Source: Clostridia bacterium (GTDB lineage Bacteria > Bacillota > UBA994 > PWPR01). Taken from it: 7,499 bases of DNA. Location of the stretch: contig PWPR01000054.1 of the NCBI GenBank assembly GCA_003557085.1, positions 1 to 7,499 of the forward strand, in the 5' to 3' direction. This document shows positions 1 through 6,585 of the stretch, piece by piece. The notes under the pieces are model-generated. The model saw only the letters and a program-made list of their open reading frames with translations. It had not been told where the DNA came from and made no database searches. Made by a program: the position numbers and the translations under genes. Within the stretch, counting starts at the first letter, position 1, and the number at the start of each line of letters is the position of its first letter.

Positions 1-716
1 ATAAAGGCTGCTGTAAGCTCTGGATGAGCTTGTGCAAACTCTTTTTTAACAACTAGTGCTGACTGTGGATAGCTATCATCACCAGTTAATTTTTGCCATT
101 CTTGTTGGAAATCTAGAACAACTCCTAAGTTCTCATTATTCATTTGCACGACAGTTGCTAGTGGTTGTGGTATAACTCCTAGCTCATATCTATTGGTTGC
201 AAAACTCTGCACTAGCTCTTCAGGGCTAGTTAAGTAAACTAAATCCACATCTACGTCAGGATCTAATCCATTGGAGCTAAGCAAATGTCTTAACATGATA
301 TCTGGTGTCTGGCCCTGTCCTAATAAAGCTATCTCTTTACCTCGAAGCTCTGAGATGTCTTCAAGCTCTTCTGCACCAATCATGAAAAGGACTCCCCATA
401 CTGATGGTGCTGCTATTTGATATTCAATTCCTAAGTTATATAACATAGCTGCTTGGGAAGTTGCAATAACAGCAAAGTCAAGTTCACCAGCAGAGAGTCT
501 ACCTGTCATAACATCTGTTGCAGGTGTCATAACGTAATTAACACTTACATTATCACCAAAGCTAGGATTTTCCTTTGCCATTTGTAGCATTGTTAGTGCT
601 GTTGGACCTGATAAGTAAGAGGCATTAATCTCTATGTCTTCTACCTCAACCTCCACTTGGCAACCAACCAAGAGTAGCATACTTACTAAAAGAACTACTC
701 CTATTAATTTTTTCAT
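1..716 (-). CDS. ABC transporter substrate-binding lipoprotein, NMT1/TauA-like (partial, 3' end outside window)
   Basis: This is the N-terminal 238 codons of a periplasmic-binding-type lipoprotein; the reading frame is open at base 1. The start ATG (716-714) is preceded by a strong AAGGAGGAG site at 732-724. The translation begins MKKLIGVVLLVSMLLLVGC, a lipoprotein signal with lipobox LVGC and the lipidated cysteine at residue 19. A segment around residues 36-46 (LSGPTALTMLQ) and another around 77-89 (GELDFAVIATSQA) match the pattern of the NMT1/THI5/TauA (COG0715) family. These proteins capture small organic solutes such as sulfonates, nitrate or pyrimidine precursors outside the membrane for an ABC importer. 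The substrate cannot be told from sequence. Permease and ATPase genes, if linked, would lie beyond base 1. The family is fairly secure, the ligand is unknown. The frame contains no internal stop. Confidence 0.85.
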   Translation of the reverse strand, partial: MKKLIGVVLLVSMLLLVGCQVEVEVEDIEINASYLSGPTALTMLQMAKENPSFGDNVSVNYVMTPATDVMTGRLSAGELDFAVIATSQAAMLYNLGIEYQIAAPSVWGVLFMIGAEELEDISELRGKEIALLGQGQTPDIMLRHLLSSNGLDPDVDVDLVYLTSPEELVQSFATNRYELGVIPQPLATVVQMNNENLGVVLDFQQEWQKLTGDDSYPQSALVVKKEFAQAHPELTAAF

Positions 717-770
717 TTCGTTTCTCCTCCTTGTTTGAAACATTTTATTTCTGAATATATTTTACACATT

Positions 771-779
771 ATTATAACA
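771..779 (-). promoter_or_regulatory. candidate extended -10 promoter of the substrate-binding protein gene
   Basis: Read on the minus strand, this is TG-T-TATAAT, a perfect -10 hexamer with the extended TGn element. It places the transcript start near 764, about 48 bases upstream of the ATG. No good -35 hexamer stands 16-18 bases further up, which is tolerated for extended -10 promoters. This is inferred from sequence only. Confidence 0.45.
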
Positions 780-898
780 CTTATAAAGCTTTTGCAGGAA
801 ATTATACTTGGTACAGAGAATATAGGTGTTAAGTTCTTTTAATATTTTATAAGTTTTATAACAAATTTGAAACTAAATTTTCTTAGGATGTTTTTTTG

Positions 899-1597
899 AT
901 GACAGTACATATTAATGCTAAAAAAGGTGATATTGCTGAAACAATTCTTTTACCAGGCGATCCATTGCGGGCAAAATTTATTGCAGATACATTTCTTGAA
1001 GATGTAAAGTGTTTTAACACTGTTAGAAATATGTTAGGGTTTACAGGGAATTGGAATGACAAAGCTATTTCTGTCATGGGTACTGGGATGGGCATGCCAT
1101 CAATTGGCATCTATTCACATGAACTGATAACAGAGTTTGGTGTTAAGAACTTAATCCGTGTTGGTTCTTGTGGTTCCTTTCAGCCTCACGTTAAAGTACG
1201 AGATGTGATTTTTGGTTTAAGTGCTTCCACTAATTCAAGATTTGCACACCAATTTGATACCCCAGGTACATATGCACCTACAGCAGATTTTGATTTGCTC
1301 ATGAAAGCAAAAGCAGAGGCTGACAGATTAGAAATACCTGTACATGCGGGAAACATTTTATCATCTGATATTTTTTATGATGCTAATCCAGAGGCATGGA
1401 GAAAATGGGCAAGAATGGGTGTCTTAGCTGTAGAAATGGAAGCTGCAGCGCTTTATTTAAATGCTGCTTATCTAGGAGCTAAAGCCCTTGTTATTTTAAC
1501 AGTAAGTGACAGTTTGGTAACAAAAGAAGCTACTTCTTCAGAAGAAAGAGAGAGAACTTTTACAGAAATGATGAAAATTGCCTTAAGTTTAGCTTAA
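899..1597 (+). CDS. deoD: purine nucleoside phosphorylase, DeoD type
   Basis: This cytoplasmic enzyme cleaves purine (deoxy)nucleosides with phosphate to give the free base and (deoxy)ribose-1-phosphate, in purine salvage. The product is 232 residues, close to the 239 of E. coli DeoD, and aligns with it without numbering shifts through the core. Active-site residues known from E. coli are all present at the same numbers: His4, Gly20, Arg24, Arg43, Arg87, Ser90, Phe159, Glu179-Met180-Glu181, Ser203, Asp204 and Arg217. Signature stretches are LLPGDPLRAK (17-26) and IRVGSCGS (86-93). The frame could also start at TTG 896. ATG 899 is preferred because it gives the usual MxxHI N-terminus and better spacing from AGGAtG (885-890). 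After SD the residue is Ser205, where E. coli has His. The gene is monocistronic here, divergent from the transporter gene and closed by its own terminator. No purine-riboswitch core was seen upstream. Confidence 0.97.
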   Translation: MTVHINAKKGDIAETILLPGDPLRAKFIADTFLEDVKCFNTVRNMLGFTGNWNDKAISVMGTGMGMPSIGIYSHELITEFGVKNLIRVGSCGSFQPHVKVRDVIFGLSASTNSRFAHQFDTPGTYAPTADFDLLMKAKAEADRLEIPVHAGNILSSDIFYDANPEAWRKWARMGVLAVEMEAAALYLNAAYLGAKALVILTVSDSLVTKEATSSEERERTFTEMMKIALSLA

Positions 1598-1616
1598 ATA
1601 GTCACATAAACAAGAT

Positions 1617-1661
1617 TAGCTTAGAGCTTTCCATTTACATGGTTAGCACTAAGCTATTTTT
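1617..1661 (+). terminator. rho-independent terminator of deoD
   Basis: The outer stem TAGCTTAG (1617-1624) pairs with CTAAGCTA (1649-1656). Inside it GCT pairs with AGC and CCAT with ATGG around a TTAC loop, separated by symmetric A/A and TT/TT internal mismatches. Five T residues (1657-1661) follow at once. The T-run is on the plus side, so it mainly serves deoD. On the minus strand, where the CvfB-like gene ends at 1677, the downstream sequence is only mildly T-rich. Confidence 0.8.
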
Positions 1662-1676
1662 ATAATCTCAAAACTT

Positions 1677-2525
1677 TTATTCTTTTCTACCTTCAGCTAT
1701 AAGCTTTATTCCTGTTTTAGTTATCTTAATTTTTTTGTATTTTAAAAGCCTGCCAATAGCTCTTTTAAAAGCTCCTTTACTCATTTGCAAAGTATTCTTT
1801 ATCTCTTCAGGGTCAGAGTTGTCATTAAGAGGTAAGAAACCATCTCTTGCTATTAGCTCATCTAAAATAAACTCTGCGTCGTCATCAAGCTGTTCATGTA
1901 CCTGTTTTCTTAAGGATAAATCAAGCTTTCCATCTTCTCTTACTCTCATAATCCTTGCATAAATTCTATCACCATACTCAAATTCTTGATAGATTTCACT
2001 TTTTGGAATTAACCCATAATACATGTCCTCTACAGCCACAAAAACTCCCCATTGATCTGAGAAATCATATACAGTACCTCTTACCATATCCTCTTCATTA
2101 TGTTCTTCAGAAGGCTTTAAGTATTTATATATATTCCCTGTGGCTACAAGCTGTTTATTGCCAGGGCTAATCAGAGTCACTGGATAGGCATATCCTTCTT
2201 TTATTGGAAAAGGTTGCTCATTTGTAGGCCAGAACAAATCGTTTGGCAGCCCCCAATCTAAGAAAGCACCACTGCTTATAATAGTCTTAACCTTGAGTGA
2301 AGCAACTTCACCTACTTGAATTTTTGGAATATCAGTAGTAGCAACTAATTCTCCTTCTTTATTAACATATACAAAGGCACGTACTTTATATCCTACTTTT
2401 AAGTTTCTGTTTTTATTTGTTTTGTTAAGTTGTATTCTTTCTCTTACGCTATCGTGCAAAAGCTTATAATAATCTTTGTCTTCATAAACTACCTCAAAAT
2501 TGTAAGTGTAACCAGGTCTCATCAT
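1677..2525 (-). CDS. cvfB: S1-domain RNA-binding protein, CvfB/YitL family
   Basis: This is a cytoplasmic protein of 282 residues, the usual family length. It reads as three S1-like OB-fold units (about residues 1-62, 70-130 and 145-207) followed by a winged-helix domain (about 215-280). The third S1 unit is clearest: VRGTVYDF, WGVFVA, YGLIPKSE, GDRIYARI and KLDLSLR. The C-terminal KGAFKRAIGRLLKYKKI, then TKTGIKLI, is characteristic of CvfB (S. aureus conserved virulence factor B) and B. subtilis YitL. Family members bind RNA; in S. aureus CvfB affects virulence-gene expression, and its role in anaerobes is not established. Two adjacent ATGs are available (2525 and 2522); 2525 is chosen because it stands 8 bases from the GGG of AAGGGTG (2538-2532). 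A perfect TATAAT on the minus strand (2582-2577) is a candidate -10, without a recognisable -35. The gene converges with deoD and is divergent from the secreted-protein gene. Confidence 0.92.
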   Translation of the reverse strand: MMRPGYTYNFEVVYEDKDYYKLLHDSVRERIQLNKTNKNRNLKVGYKVRAFVYVNKEGELVATTDIPKIQVGEVASLKVKTIISSGAFLDWGLPNDLFWPTNEQPFPIKEGYAYPVTLISPGNKQLVATGNIYKYLKPSEEHNEEDMVRGTVYDFSDQWGVFVAVEDMYYGLIPKSEIYQEFEYGDRIYARIMRVREDGKLDLSLRKQVHEQLDDDAEFILDELIARDGFLPLNDNSDPEEIKNTLQMSKGAFKRAIGRLLKYKKIKITKTGIKLIAEGRKE

Positions 2526-2701
2526 TCAAAACACCCTTAAATTAAGTATTTACAGCAATTAACTGTATTTTTCTTTATTATACATTAACTTTGATAATTA
2601 TAGTAATTTTCAAGAAAATAAACTTCTTAATACGCTATGCAGTACTTAAAAACCAGTAATTTACCGAATACATTAATAACAATTTATTAGGAGGAAGAAA
2701 A

Positions 2702-4474
2702 ATGCAAAGAAGAACTACTGTGTATGCTTTTTTAACTCTAGCAGTCTTATTACTCATGCCCATATTGGCACATGGGCAAGATATAGCAAATATTAAAGGA
2801 GGTCCTCCTGCTCATGCAATTGAAAACATGAATAGAGGCGGACCACCCCAACATGTTTTAGATAAGTTTAGAGAAAGAAGCAATACTGATGAGTCTGTGA
2901 TGGAAGTTCTAGAGCAGGCTTATGAAAACAGTAAAATGGCAAATGGTGCTATTCCGCTTCAAGCTCAGCTTAGACAAAACTGGAGAAAACAGGTAGAAAA
3001 TAATTATTCTTTAGTAGAAATTGAAGAAATTGAAGAACTTTCAAAACATTTGCTTGATCAGGGCTATAATGTTGTCCCAGTGACAAACATCATTTCTTAT
3101 GGCAAAAGTATGAAATTTGATGTTCCACCTGTTATAAAAGATGGACGCACTCTTGTACCAGTCAGAGCCATGACTGCTGCTTATGGATTTGATGTTGATT
3201 ATAGTCCTGAACAAAAGAGAATAACACTGATAAGAGACAACTTAGAAATAGTATTCATCTTAGAAGATTACGAGGCTATTGTAAATGGAGAAATAATACA
3301 GTTAGATGTCCCACCATCAGCTATAAATGGCAGATCTGTACTTCCTCTTAGATTTTTTATTGACCAATTAGGAATAGATATTAAATATAACCCAGAAGAT
3401 GGATCTATAGACATTGGTGCTGATATAGAAGAAATGGAGGACTTTTACGCATCACTATTTGATAGTATTGTTGATTATATTAATAGAAAAGATGCTGCAG
3501 ACTATTTAACTGAAGCTGAAACTCAGTTAATTGATGATTATATTTTAGAGCTTATTGATATAGCAAATGACCTTCATACAGCTATAGAGAAAGAGCTTGA
3601 TGTTTCGCTCGCTGAGTTAGAAAGTTTAACAGATCAGATTAAGGAGCAACTAGAGCTACTTTTTGATCAAGAATACTCTATTATAGCTGACATAGAAACA
3701 CTTTATGAACACTTAAATCAGAGCATTATAGATAGCATTGAACAAAGAGAAGCTTACGCTAAATTACTTTCACAAGATGAAATTGATGAAATTAATAGTA
3801 TTTTAGATGAGATGCTCGCTATAGCTAGTACTCTTGATTCTGCTATTGAAGAAAACACCGCTATAAATACTAAGTATTATCAAAGACTAATAGAAGAATT
3901 GAATGAGCAGTTAGAAGTAATTTTTGAAAATGCAGAATATCTTCTAATAATAGAAGAAATAGAAGATTATCTAATCGAATTAAATCTAAAGATAAGTAGC
4001 ATATTAGAAGAAAGAGAAGATATAGAAGATAAACTTACTAATGAGCAAAGAGACGAACTGGATGATTTAATTGCAGCGCTAATCAAAAATGCAGAAATAA
4101 TTGAAGAAGCTGTCTTAGAAAAGGAGCCCTTAGGCTTTGAAGAACTAAAAGAAACAATAGAAGATGAACTTATAAGAGTTGAAACTGTTTTCGATGAAGC
4201 ATTAAATAAATACCAGTTAACTCAAATGAAACAACTCTATTTTGACGTAGTTAATAAAATCACTTTACTGAACGAGCAAATGTATTTAGTTGGGGATTCA
4301 TTAAGTCAAATTGATCTTTTTAGAGTTGAAAACTACATTTTAGAGATAGCTGACTATGCAAATGAGATATATGACCATATAGAAAATGAAAACATTATAG
4401 ATTTAGAAGAATATGAACTAGCCATACAAGAAATTGTAGATGAAATCAATAAAATATTCTCTAAAGAAATCTAA
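2702..4474 (+). CDS. secreted copper-amine-oxidase-N1-like stalk protein with four long C-terminal repeats
   Basis: This is a 590-residue exported protein of unknown function. Residues 1-25 are a Sec signal peptide (basic MQRR, hydrophobic core, likely cleavage after AHG). The mature N-terminus carries two GGPPxH motifs 13 residues apart (33-38 and 46-51). Residues about 133-240 form a copper amine oxidase N1-type region (PF07833 pattern) built of two related halves: DVPPVIKDGRTLVPVRA (140-156) and DVPPSAINGRSVLPLRF (202-218). This domain occurs on many firmicute surface proteins as a presumed stalk and does not itself indicate amine oxidase activity. Residues about 242-590 are very acidic, predicted helical, and consist of four divergent repeats of 87-89 residues. 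There is no LPXTG, SLH domain or C-terminal membrane anchor, so the protein is either released or held by an unknown contact. AGGAGG at 2689-2694 stands 7 bases before the ATG. It is monocistronic with its own terminator. Confidence 0.88.
   Translation: MQRRTTVYAFLTLAVLLLMPILAHGQDIANIKGGPPAHAIENMNRGGPPQHVLDKFRERSNTDESVMEVLEQAYENSKMANGAIPLQAQLRQNWRKQVENNYSLVEIEEIEELSKHLLDQGYNVVPVTNIISYGKSMKFDVPPVIKDGRTLVPVRAMTAAYGFDVDYSPEQKRITLIRDNLEIVFILEDYEAIVNGEIIQLDVPPSAINGRSVLPLRFFIDQLGIDIKYNPEDGSIDIGADIEEMEDFYASLFDSIVDYINRKDAADYLTEAETQLIDDYILELIDIANDLHTAIEKELDVSLAELESLTDQIKEQLELLFDQEYSIIADIETLYEHLNQSIIDSIEQREAYAKLLSQDEIDEINSILDEMLAIASTLDSAIEENTAINTKYYQRLIEELNEQLEVIFENAEYLLIIEEIEDYLIELNLKISSILEEREDIEDKLTNEQRDELDDLIAALIKNAEIIEEAVLEKEPLGFEELKETIEDELIRVETVFDEALNKYQLTQMKQLYFDVVNKITLLNEQMYLVGDSLSQIDLFRVENYILEIADYANEIYDHIENENIIDLEEYELAIQEIVDEINKIFSKEI
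3425..4471 (+). repeat. four tandem protein repeats of 87-89 residues within the secreted protein
   Basis: The units run approximately over residues 242-326, 327-413, 414-502 and 503-590. Anchor positions recur in register. A Phe near each unit's end is at 321, 408, 497 and 586 (spacings 87, 89, 89). An Ala in the mid-helix is at 288, 375, 464 and 553 (same spacings). Units 1 and 4 are recognisably alike (YILELIDIANDLHTAIEKE against YILEIADYANEIYDHIENE). The repeats are diverged at the DNA level, so this is an old duplication and not a recombining array. Unit edges are approximate. Confidence 0.8.
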
Positions 4475-4480
4475 CTATTA

Positions 4481-4515
4481 AAAGGCTTCTGCATTTCTAG
4501 CAGAAGCCTTTCTTA
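4481..4515 (+). terminator. rho-independent terminator of the secreted-protein gene
   Basis: A perfect 12-bp stem is formed by AAAGGCTTCTGC (4481-4492) and GCAGAAGCCTTT (4500-4511) around a 7-base loop. The second arm itself ends in TTT and continues CTT, giving a T-rich tail. It begins 7 bases after the stop codon. Confidence 0.92.
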
Positions 4516-4757
4516 ATCCAACTTATAATGAAATCAATAGTATATATTTCGTTGTCTTGTCAAAGAATAACGCATCTACTATTAACCTCTATGAAGAATC
4601 AACTCCTCGCTTTCTTAAATTATATGTTAGAAATTAGTTAAGCTTTAGTAAAAGCCTGATATGATATAAGATTATTAATATAAGACTGATATTTCTTATA
4701 CTACTTCCATTAAGCACAAGAATTATGTTAATGTAAGTATATTAAAAAAATATCAAT
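4516..4757 (+). promoter_or_regulatory. AT-rich non-coding leader region upstream of the racemase-family gene
   Basis: No gene is supported between the terminator and the ribosome binding site. The stretch holds two candidate promoters. One is TTGTCA-17-TATTAA at 4557-4585. The other is an extended -10, TG-A-TATGAT at 4657-4665, without a clear -35. Around the second lie ATATAAGA twice (4664-4671 and 4678-4685) and an inverted copy TCTTATA (4694-4700). TATAAGA at 4679-4685 can pair with that copy as a 7-bp hairpin with an 8-base loop. The pattern could be an operator or simple AT-richness. No T-box, known riboswitch core or attenuator was recognised. Confidence 0.4.
4557..4585 (+). promoter_or_regulatory. 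candidate sigma-A-type promoter upstream of the racemase-family gene
   Basis: TTGTCA (4557-4562) and TATTAA (4580-4585) are separated by exactly 17 bases, matching the consensus at 5/6 and 4/6 positions. The predicted start near 4592 would give a leader of about 178 bases. A second candidate, the extended -10 at 4657-4665, would give about 98 bases. Which is used cannot be decided from sequence. Confidence 0.4.
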
Positions 4758-4769
4758 AGGAGATTTTCA

Positions 4770-5855
4770 ATGGATTATCCAAACCTAACAATAGACACAA
4801 AGAAACTTAGAGAGAATACTCAAACTATAATCAACTTATGCAAATCTAAGAACCTTTCTTTAACAGGAGTTATTAAAGGTATGACTGCTATGCCTGAATT
4901 TACCAGGATTTTGATTGAAGAAGGATGTGCTCATATTGCATCCTCAAGGCTAAATCAGCTCATAAAAACATCTGAATTATTCCCTAATGTTGAAAAAATG
5001 CTAATAAGAACACCCATGCTAAGTGAGGTAAAAAACGTAATAAAACATGTGGATATTAGTATGAACACAGAAAGGGTCGTCCTACAAGCATTAGATAAAG
5101 AATGCGAGTTAACTAACAAGAAGCATAAAGTACTTCTAATGTATGATGTGGGTGATTTAAGAGAAGGAGTTTTCTGTCAAGAAGAACTAGCTGACTTAGC
5201 ACTATATGTTGAAAATGAGTTAAGCAACTTAGAATTGTTTGGAGTTGGCACAAATTTAACATGCTATGGCACAGTCATTCCTACTGTAGAAAATGCTAAT
5301 AGATTAGTAAGTGCAGTGGAAAGTGTTGAAGGTAAAATAATGAGGCCTATTGAGTTTATTTCAGGGGGATCAACTACTTCATTGCCACTCCTTATTAATG
5401 AATCTATTCCTAGCAAAATTAATAATTTTAGAATTGGAGCTGCCATAATGACTCCCTTAGAGCTTATTGTTTCCTGGGATACAAACATCAAGGGGTTAAA
5501 CTATGATGCCATAACTATTGAAGGTGAAATAATAGAAATTAATAAAAAACCGTCAGTCCCTATAGGAGAATTAAATGTTGATGGGTTTGGCAATAAACGA
5601 ACTTTTGAAGATAAAGGTATAAGAAAAAGAGCCATAATTGCTATTGGAAATGCTGATGTTGGTGATTGCACAAATCTGTATCCACTTGATAGCAAGATTA
5701 AAGTGTTAGGAGCAAGTAGTGACCATATGCTTTTAGATATAACTGATACTGAAAATAACTACATAGTTGGCGCTAAGCTGTCTTTTCTTATGCATTATCA
5801 AAACGTGCTGTTTGCTATTAATCAACCTGCTGTTTATAAAACATTTTTAACCTAA
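4770..5855 (+). CDS. PLP-dependent alanine/ornithine racemase family protein
   Basis: This is a cytoplasmic fold-type III PLP enzyme of 361 residues, with an alanine-racemase-like N-terminal barrel (about 1-230) and a C-terminal beta domain (about 240-355). Lys36 in LTGVIKGM is in the position of the PLP-binding lysine. Further family marks are YDVGDLREG (125-133), the phosphate-loop-like SGGSTTSLPLL (198-208), NNFRIGAAI (218-226), GIRKRAIIAIG (283-293) and LGASSDHMLLD (313-323). The last is typical of the subgroup that includes ornithine racemase of Clostridium sticklandii. The substrate is uncertain. The usual GGNSSSLP is here GGSTTSLP, and no ornithine-catabolism genes adjoin. Arginine, lysine, alanine or ornithine racemase activity are all conceivable. 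AGGAG at 4758-4762 stands 7 bases before the ATG. The gene is monocistronic and converges with the regulator; its stop lies inside a shared palindrome. Confidence 0.88.
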   Translation: MDYPNLTIDTKKLRENTQTIINLCKSKNLSLTGVIKGMTAMPEFTRILIEEGCAHIASSRLNQLIKTSELFPNVEKMLIRTPMLSEVKNVIKHVDISMNTERVVLQALDKECELTNKKHKVLLMYDVGDLREGVFCQEELADLALYVENELSNLELFGVGTNLTCYGTVIPTVENANRLVSAVESVEGKIMRPIEFISGGSTTSLPLLINESIPSKINNFRIGAAIMTPLELIVSWDTNIKGLNYDAITIEGEIIEINKKPSVPIGELNVDGFGNKRTFEDKGIRKRAIIAIGNADVGDCTNLYPLDSKIKVLGASSDHMLLDITDTENNYIVGAKLSFLMHYQNVLFAINQPAVYKTFLT

Positions 5856-5887
5856 ATTAAGGAAGAAAATTTTCTTCCTTAATTTAG
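5852..5887. terminator. 36-bp perfect palindrome, shared bidirectional terminator
   Basis: Every base from 5852 to 5869 pairs with its mirror from 5870 to 5887 (centre AAAA|TTTT). The stop codon of the racemase-family gene (5853-5855) lies in the left arm and that of the regulator (5879-5881, minus) in the right arm. On either strand the RNA would fold GGAAGA against TCTTCC and then run into TTAATTT, an acceptable intrinsic terminator for both genes. The only non-coding bases between the two genes are 5856-5878, all inside it. Confidence 0.85.
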
Positions 5888-6565
5888 AGCCATAGATTTT
5901 AATGCTGTTTCATCAAGGATTTCAAAGAATGATTTATGAAACTCGATTACTCCTTCATCTCTCATCCTACCTAACTCTCTTGACATTGAGGGCCTTGATA
6001 CATTCAAGTAGTCTGCCATTTCCTGCCTATTAAGTCTTAATTCAAAACTTAGAGTTTCTCTTTCTCTGTATTCGTCCCATAAAAATGCTGCCAGTTTCCC
6101 TCTCATACTTTTTATACTTAAATAATCCATTTTCTTGTTTAGAAAAGCAGCTCTTTTGCTAATTAAACCTAGTAAGTTCTTAATAAATTGAGAATGCCTT
6201 GGGCATAGATAAGGACACTCTCCTTTTATCTTTGCTGACTTTAAGAAGGCAATCTCACAGTCTTTACTAGCCTGAACTGAAGCTGGCCATTTTTTCTTCC
6301 CTGCAAAAACTGCTACCTCTCCGAACACTTCGCATTTTCTCAATTTTCTTAAGACCATTCCATCACCACTATAACTCTCTTTAAGAATAGTGATTTCCCC
6401 ATTGAGGACTATACCGACACCTGTTAGCTCATTCCCTGCAACTACTATGAAATCATTTTTCTTAAAATGCTCTACTCTGGGATCTAGACACTTCATCATA
6501 GCTGAAATTTCGTTGCTGTCAATACCTTCAAAAAGTTCGCATCCAATAAAAACTTCTCTATTCAT
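5879..6565 (-). CDS. Crp/Fnr-family transcriptional regulator, HcpR-like by context
   Basis: This is a 228-residue DNA-binding regulator of normal family length. The N-terminal cyclic-nucleotide-binding-like beta barrel spans about residues 7-110 (FKKNDFIVVAGNE, GIVLNGEITIL, EVFGEVAVFAG). A dimerisation helix follows at about 123-145, then a Crp-type winged helix at about 150-220 with HTH RQEMADYLNVSRPSMSREL (180-198). The recognition helix has Pro192 where E. coli CRP has Glu181, so a CRP-type TGTGA half-site is not expected. Cysteines are at 9, 26, 78, 103, 117 and 121. C117-x3-C121-x2-H124 sits just before the long helix and recurs in clostridial relatives. The N-terminal four-cysteine Fe-S arrangement of FNR is not evident. 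It is divergent from cupin-hcp with a perfect palindrome between, the arrangement expected of HcpR, the Crp/Fnr regulator of hcp in anaerobes. That assignment rests on context. The ribosome binding site is AAAGGAGAAG about 7 bases before the ATG. Confidence 0.9.
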   Translation of the reverse strand: MNREVFIGCELFEGIDSNEISAMMKCLDPRVEHFKKNDFIVVAGNELTGVGIVLNGEITILKESYSGDGMVLRKLRKCEVFGEVAVFAGKKKWPASVQASKDCEIAFLKSAKIKGECPYLCPRHSQFIKNLLGLISKRAAFLNKKMDYLSIKSMRGKLAAFLWDEYRERETLSFELRLNRQEMADYLNVSRPSMSRELGRMRDEGVIEFHKSFFEILDETALKSMALN

Positions 6566-6585
6566 CTTATCTCTTCTCCTTTTTC

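Noticed and set aside
717..895. Possible purine riboswitch upstream of deoD
   Set aside because: The conserved purine-aptamer core (the TATGG, GTTTCTACC and CCG blocks) is not present, and no strong hairpin-plus-T-run precedes the gene. Only AT-rich sequence with weak -10-like hexamers is seen.
883..1110. Minus-strand frame opposite the start of deoD
   Set aside because: It is a shadow of deoD, which has a complete conserved active site on the other strand. No ribosome binding site or family resemblance.
1735..2170. Two plus-strand frames opposite the CvfB-like gene
   Set aside because: They are antisense shadows of a well-supported S1-domain gene, with low-complexity translations.
2526..2701. 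Cyclic-di-GMP or other riboswitch upstream of the secreted stalk protein
   Set aside because: No GEMM-like conserved core or terminator structure was found. A weak TTGATA-17-GAAAAT promoter match (2591-2619) is the only signal, too weak to list as a feature.
3080..3425. Amine oxidase activity for the 590-residue protein
   Set aside because: Only the N1-type stalk domain is present. The catalytic copper amine oxidase domain, with its topaquinone tyrosine motif, is absent.
4528..4641. Short plus-strand frame of 37 codons (MKSIVYISLSCQ...) between the stalk-protein terminator and the racemase-family gene
   Set aside because: It has no ribosome binding site before its ATG, starts just after a terminator, overlaps the best candidate promoter (4557-4585) and has an unremarkable composition. 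Chance is more likely than coding.
5264..5695. Two minus-strand frames opposite the racemase-family gene
   Set aside because: They are antisense shadows of a conserved enzyme, with no independent start signals.
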